Source of the DNA: Nocardioides ungokensis
GTDB taxonomy: Bacteria > Actinomycetota > Actinomycetes > Propionibacteriales > Nocardioidaceae
DNA: 64,000 bases
Direction: 5' to 3'
Assembly: GCF_013466985.1 (NCBI RefSeq)
Contig: NZ_CP059164.1
Location: forward strand, 1 to 64,000
Position 1 is the stretch's first letter. Every line of letters starts with the position of its first letter. Of this stretch, positions 60,435 to 64,000 are shown in pieces. Made by a program: the position numbers and the translations under genes. The notes beneath the pieces were generated by a model. It was given only the letters and a program-made list of their open reading frames with translations, was not told where the DNA came from and did no database searches.

Positions 60435-61371
60435 GTGCCCAGCCCTGCCAACCCCCACCCCGCAAGCACCGACCGCGCAAGCACCAGCCCCGTGACCGCC
60501 GGCTCGCCCAACGCCAGCAACCCCGCCGGCGACTTCGTGATGGTCCTCGACTGCCCGGACCGGCCCGGGATCGTCCACGCCGTCTCCGCTTCCTGCTGGA
60601 ACGGGGCGGCAACATCCTGGAGAGCCAGCAGTTCGGGGACACCGACACCGGCCGGTTCTTCATGCGGATCGACTTCGTCACCGAGGGGACGGTGCCGGTG
60701 GAGCGGCTGCGCTCGGAGTTCCTGGAGGTCGCCGCGCAGTTCGGCATGCGCTTCGTGCTGTGGGACTCCAAGGCGCCGTACCGACGCTGATCATGGTCAG
60801 CAAGCATCTGCACTGCCTCAACGACCTGCTCTTCCGGCACAGCACCGGGGCCCTGCAGATCGACATCCCCGTCGTCGTGTCCAACCATCCCGACGCCGAG
60901 GCGATGGTGCGCTCCTACGGCCTGGACTTCGCTCACGTGCCGGTCACCCCCGACACCAAGCCGGCCGCCGAGGCGGAGCTGCTGCGCCTGGTCAAGGAGC
61001 ACGACGTCGACCTGGTCGTCCTGGCCCGCTACATGCAGGTGCTCTCCGACGACCTGTGCCGCGAGCTGAGCGGGAAGGCGATCAACATCCACCACTCGTT
61101 CCTGCCGAGCTTCAAGGGCGCCAAGCCCTACCACCAGGCCTACGACCGCGGTGTGAAGCTGGTCGGCGCGACCGCCCACTACGTGACCGCCGACCTCGAC
61201 GAGGGTCCGATCATCGAGCAGGACGTCATCCGCGTCGACCACAACCACACGCAGGACCAGCTCGTGGCCGCCGGCCGGGACGTGGAGGCCCAGGTGCTCT
61301 CGCGCGCGGTGCGCTGGCACTCCGAGTCGCGGGTCCTGCTCAACGGCCACCGCACGGTCGTCTTCCGCTGA
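60435..61371 (+). pseudogene. purU: Formyltetrahydrofolate deformylase, frameshifted twice
   Basis: Hydrolyses 10-formyl-THF to formate and THF. Across frames the product of about 312 residues has an N-terminal ACT-like domain (VMVLDCPDRPGIVHAVSA, then FLLERGGNILESQQFGDTDTG). The formyl-transferase fold carries MVSKHLHCLNDLLFR, VVVSNHPDAE, INIHHSFLPSFKGAKPYHQA with catalytic Asn/His, and ATAHYVTADLDEGPIIEQD. Breaks near 60588 and 60783 each fit one missing base. Five bases after the mttB-like gene, it would dispose of oxidised C1 units and free THF. Confidence 0.85.
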
Positions 61372-61404
61372 CCACTGCCGCTGGCGCTGTTGCGCGTGGC
61401 GGCC

Positions 61405-61410
61405 TAGCGT
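61405..61410 (+). promoter_or_regulatory. -10 element of a leaderless iclR promoter
   Basis: TAGCGT ends 6 bases before the ATG of the second iclR gene. It overlaps the GCGTTGC half of the operator that spans the start codon. Confidence 0.45.
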
Positions 61411-61427
61411 TGCGCCATGAGCAACGC
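61407..61427. promoter_or_regulatory. Autoregulatory operator over the second iclR start
   Basis: GCGTTGC (61407-61413) and GCAACGC (61421-61427) are perfect inverted halves with 7 bases between. The ATG (61417) sits in the centre. The core GTTGC-N7-GCAAC recurs before the aldehyde dehydrogenase gene. Confidence 0.6.
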
Positions 61428-62193
61428 AGGCGAGGGCGGCAACGGCGGCGTCCAGTCCGTGGATCGGGCCCTGACCATCCTCGAAGTGCTGGCCCGGGTG
61501 GGGGAGGCGGGGGTCACCGACATCGCCGCGGAGCTCGGCGTCCACAAGAGCACGGCGTTCCGGCTGGTCACCACCCTGGAGTCGCACCGCCTGGTGGAGC
61601 AGACCGCCGATCGCGGCAAGTACCGCCTCGGGGTCGGCGTGCTGCGGCTCGCCGGTGCCACCACCGCCCGGCTCGACCTGGTGCAGGAGGCGCGCCCCGT
61701 CTGCCGGCAGCTGGCCGCCGGCACCGGTGAGACGGTCAACCTGGCGGTGCTCTCGGAGAGCTCGGCGCTCTACCTCGACCAGGTGGCCGGCAGCTCGGCC
61801 CTGCAGCCGCACAACTGGGTCGGCCAGCACATCCCGCTGCACGCCACCAGCAACGGCAAGGTGCTGCTCAGCGGGCTCGACGACGCCGCCCTCGACGAGG
61901 TGCTCGGCGGGCTGTCGCGCTACACCGCCATGACCATCACCCGGAAGTCCCAGCTTCGCGAGGAGATCAAGCTGGTCCGCGAGCAGGGGTACGCCGTCGC
62001 CGTCGACGAGCTCGAGGTCGGGCTGACCGCGGTCGCCGCGCCCATCCACAACGCCCACGGGGACGTCATCGCGTCGATGAGCGTGTCCGGCCCGACCTTC
62101 CGGCTGCCCGCCGAGCGGGTCGAGGAGGTGCTCCCGATGCTGGTCGAGGCCGCCGTCGAGGTCTCCCACCGCCTCGGTTGGGGGCACCGCTGA
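61417..62193 (+). CDS. IclR family regulator of the betaine-type genes
   Basis: The 258-residue regulator has a helix-turn-helix (VTDIAAELGVHKSTAFRLVTTL, about 33-54) and an IclR effector domain (ATSNGKVLLSGL, VREQGYAVAVDELEVGLTAVAAPI, VSGPTFRLP). It is not a close copy of the IclR at 58 kb. It lies between purU and the aldehyde dehydrogenase gene, both on the same strand. Matching palindromes at its own start and before the dehydrogenase indicate its likely targets. Confidence 0.9.
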   Translation: MSNAGEGGNGGVQSVDRALTILEVLARVGEAGVTDIAAELGVHKSTAFRLVTTLESHRLVEQTADRGKYRLGVGVLRLAGATTARLDLVQEARPVCRQLAAGTGETVNLAVLSESSALYLDQVAGSSALQPHNWVGQHIPLHATSNGKVLLSGLDDAALDEVLGGLSRYTAMTITRKSQLREEIKLVREQGYAVAVDELEVGLTAVAAPIHNAHGDVIASMSVSGPTFRLPAERVEEVLPMLVEAAVEVSHRLGWGHR

Positions 62194-62284
62194 CGCGGTT
62201 CGGGCACGCCTCGCGGGGCTCACGCTTCTGCCACACCTTGGTCACGTGTGGCCGCAAGTCCTTGACGTGACCCGCCAGTCACAG

Positions 62285-62319
62285 CATTCTCGGAATGTTC
62301 AGCACTCGCGTTGCGAGTG
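62285..62319. promoter_or_regulatory. Two palindromes upstream of the aldehyde dehydrogenase gene
   Basis: CATTC-TCG-GAATG (62285-62297) and CACTCGC-GTT-GCGAGTG (62303-62319) are each perfect. Together with the GTTGC-N7-GCAAC site they fill the 170-base intergenic region, suggesting a complex control region. Confidence 0.5.
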
Positions 62320-62328
62320 ATGGAACAA

Positions 62329-62345
62329 GTTGCGGATGACGCAAC
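62329..62345. promoter_or_regulatory. IclR operator upstream of the aldehyde dehydrogenase gene
   Basis: GTTGCG (62329-62334) and CGCAAC (62340-62345) are inverted halves. The GTTGC-N7-GCAAC core is identical in half-site and spacing to the site over the iclR start. It lies 20 bases before the ATG, well placed for repression. Confidence 0.6.
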
Positions 62346-62364
62346 AGGGTGTGGAGGGTGGCCC

Positions 62365-63834
62365 ATGGCGGAGCTCTACGTCGACGGTGCGTGGACCAGC
62401 GCGCGGTCCGGGGCGCGCCGTGAGATCCGCTGCCCGGCAGACGGCTCGCTGGTCGGCGAGGTCGACGAGGCGTCCGCCGAGGACACCGCCGCCGCCATCG
62501 ACGCCGCCCACCGCGCCTTCCGCGACGGGGCCTGGCCGCGCACCTCCGCGCGGGAGCGCGGCGACCTGCTGCTGCGGGTCGCGGACCTGCTCGAGCGCGA
62601 CACGGCCGTCGTCGCCGAGCTCGAGTCCCGCGACACCGGCAAGCGCCTGGTGGAGAGCGAGTACGACGTCGCCGACGTGGTCTCGGTCTTTCGCCACTAC
62701 GGCCGGGTCGCGGCCGAGGAGGCCGGTCGGATGGTCGACACCGGCAACCCCGACGTCGTCAGCAAGATCGTGCACGAGCCCATCGGCGTGTGCGGGCTGA
62801 TCACCCCCTGGAACTACCCCCTGCTGCAGGTCTCCTGGAAGGTCGCGCCCTGCCTCGCGGCCGGCAACACCTTCGTGCTCAAGCCCAGTGAGATCACGCC
62901 CCACACCGCCATCCACCTGATGAAGGTGCTCGAGGAGGCGGGCCTGCCCGCCGGCGTCGGCAACCTCGTCCTCGGCGCCGGTGCCGCCGCGGGAGCACCG
63001 CTCTCGGAGGATCCCCGCGTCGACCTCGTCTCGTTCACCGGCGGCCTCGCCACCGGCAAGGCGATCATGGGTGCCGCGGCCGGCACCGTGAAGAAGGTGG
63101 CGCTCGAGCTGGGCGGCAAGAACCCCAACATCGTGTTCGCCGACGCCGACCGCGCGGTCGCCCTCGACTTCGCGCTGACCGCGGTCTTCCTGCACTCCGG
63201 GCAGGTCTGCTCGGCCGGGGCGCGGCTGCTGGTCGAGGAGTCGATCCACGACGAGTTCGTCGACGCCCTCGTCGAGCGCGCCGGCCGGATCCGCCTCGGC
63301 GGCCCCTTCGACGACAAGGCCGAGACCGGACCGCTGACCAGCGCCGCACACCGCGACAAGGTCGAGCGGTACGTCGCCGCCGGGCTCGCCGAGGGCGCCG
63401 TGCTCCGCTGTGGCGGCACCCGACCCGACGACCCGGCCCTGGCCGACGGCTTCTACTTCCTGCCCACCGTCCTGGACCGCTGCACCAGCGCCATGTCGGT
63501 GACCCAGGACGAGTCGTTCGGCCCTGTCCTCACGGTCGAGACCTTCCGCACCGAGGACGAGGCGGTCGCGATCGCCAACGACAGCATCTACGGCCTCGCG
63601 GGCGCGGTGTGGACCCAGGACGCCGGCCGGGCGGAGCGGGTCGCCGCCGGGCTGCGGATGGGGACGGTCTGGATCAACGACTACCACCCGTACGTGCCCC
63701 AGGCCGAGTGGGGCGGCTACAAGCAGTCCGGGGTGGGCCGCGAGCTCGGGATCGCCGGCCTGGAGGAGTACCGCGAGACCAAGCACGTCTGGCACAACAT
63801 CCGCCCGGCGGTGCAGGGCTGGTTCAAGGAGTAG
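62365..63834 (+). CDS. betB: Aldehyde dehydrogenase, betaine-aldehyde dehydrogenase type
   Basis: NAD(P)-dependent oxidation of an aldehyde to its acid; for this subgroup betaine aldehyde to glycine betaine is typical. The 489-residue product has TPWNYPLLQVSWKVAPCLAAGN (about 152-173), KPSE, catalytic Glu in ELGGKNPN (about 250) and catalytic Cys in HSGQVCSAG (about 281). VWINDYHPYVPQAEWGGYKQSG near the end resembles BetB. GGAGG precedes ATG 62365. The GMC oxidoreductase gene starts 31 bases downstream. Gamma-aminobutyraldehyde-type substrates cannot be excluded. Confidence 0.87.
   Translation: MAELYVDGAWTSARSGARREIRCPADGSLVGEVDEASAEDTAAAIDAAHRAFRDGAWPRTSARERGDLLLRVADLLERDTAVVAELESRDTGKRLVESEYDVADVVSVFRHYGRVAAEEAGRMVDTGNPDVVSKIVHEPIGVCGLITPWNYPLLQVSWKVAPCLAAGNTFVLKPSEITPHTAIHLMKVLEEAGLPAGVGNLVLGAGAAAGAPLSEDPRVDLVSFTGGLATGKAIMGAAAGTVKKVALELGGKNPNIVFADADRAVALDFALTAVFLHSGQVCSAGARLLVEESIHDEFVDALVERAGRIRLGGPFDDKAETGPLTSAAHRDKVERYVAAGLAEGAVLRCGGTRPDDPALADGFYFLPTVLDRCTSAMSVTQDESFGPVLTVETFRTEDEAVAIANDSIYGLAGAVWTQDAGRAERVAAGLRMGTVWINDYHPYVPQAEWGGYKQSGVGRELGIAGLEEYRETKHVWHNIRPAVQGWFKE

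Positions 63835-64000
<166 letters not shown>

Noticed and set aside
58948..62223. A 1,091-codon open frame on the minus strand opposite the MttB, purU and iclR genes
   Set aside because: It covers three well-supported genes in antisense, has repetitive V/L/G/D/R content, and has no ribosome binding site or domain. It is a shadow of codon bias.

Overview
The window is very GC-rich, uses many GTG starts, and opens with dnaA-dnaN-gnd-recF-DUF721-gyrB-gyrA. A crgA-DUF881-pknB-pknA-pbpA-rodA-pstP-fhaB-fhaA block follows. This is the origin-proximal arrangement of high-GC Actinobacteria. The gene set (DUF3566 after gyrA, DLW-39, DUF3817, AlkB-rubredoxin fusion, polyphosphate glucokinase, DUF222/HNH gene) fits a Nocardioides-like member of the Nocardioidaceae. 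That assignment is inferred from gene content and order, not from a database search.

Layout. 0.1-12 kb: replication initiation and gyrase genes with a putative oriC between dnaA and dnaN. 12-12.6 kb: tRNA-Ile, tRNA-Ala and a damaged tRNA-Ala copy around a tiny DLW-39 gene. 12.6-20.8 kb: accessory lipid and envelope genes (GntR/FadR regulator with fatty acid hydroxylase and MBL hydrolase; SURF1; DUF3817; patatin; acyltransferase) and an 11-residue-repeat protein. 20.9-22.4 kb: cyclophilin and rhomboid protease. 22.4-22.75 kb: a non-coding stretch packed with DnaA-box-like sequences. 22.8-32.9 kb: cell division and Ser/Thr-kinase signalling block. 33-36.4 kb: tRNA-Leu, an ABC exporter operon and dps. 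36.4-41.1 kb: a polyphosphate-type operon (DUF4956, VTC, PAP2) behind a two-component system. 41-48.7 kb: MFS, glutathione peroxidase, SRPBCC proteins, malic enzyme, polyphosphate glucokinase and an alkane hydroxylase with a well-defined promoter/operator. 48.7-52.4 kb: a decayed HNH gene and a TetR-MFS pair.

The most distinctive region is 52.4-64 kb. It encodes a non-pyrrolysine MttB-family methyltransferase, a corrinoid protein, a pterin-binding methyltransferase, a [2Fe-2S] corrinoid-activating ATPase, a DUF1638 protein, a methylenetetrahydrofolate reductase, formyltetrahydrofolate deformylase, two IclR regulators, a betaine-aldehyde-type dehydrogenase and the start of a choline-dehydrogenase-type GMC oxidoreductase. 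Together these suggest choline to betaine aldehyde to glycine betaine, then corrinoid-dependent demethylation into the folate C1 pool, in an apparently aerobic actinobacterium. Palindromic operators next to both IclR genes can be read directly.

A caution applies throughout the right-hand part. At least 25 single-base frameshifts, mostly in G/C runs, break about eleven otherwise recognisable genes between 27.6 and 61 kb, while none is seen in the first 27 kb. Many of these are probably assembly or sequencing indels rather than true gene decay, so broken genes are described here by their full-length identity.
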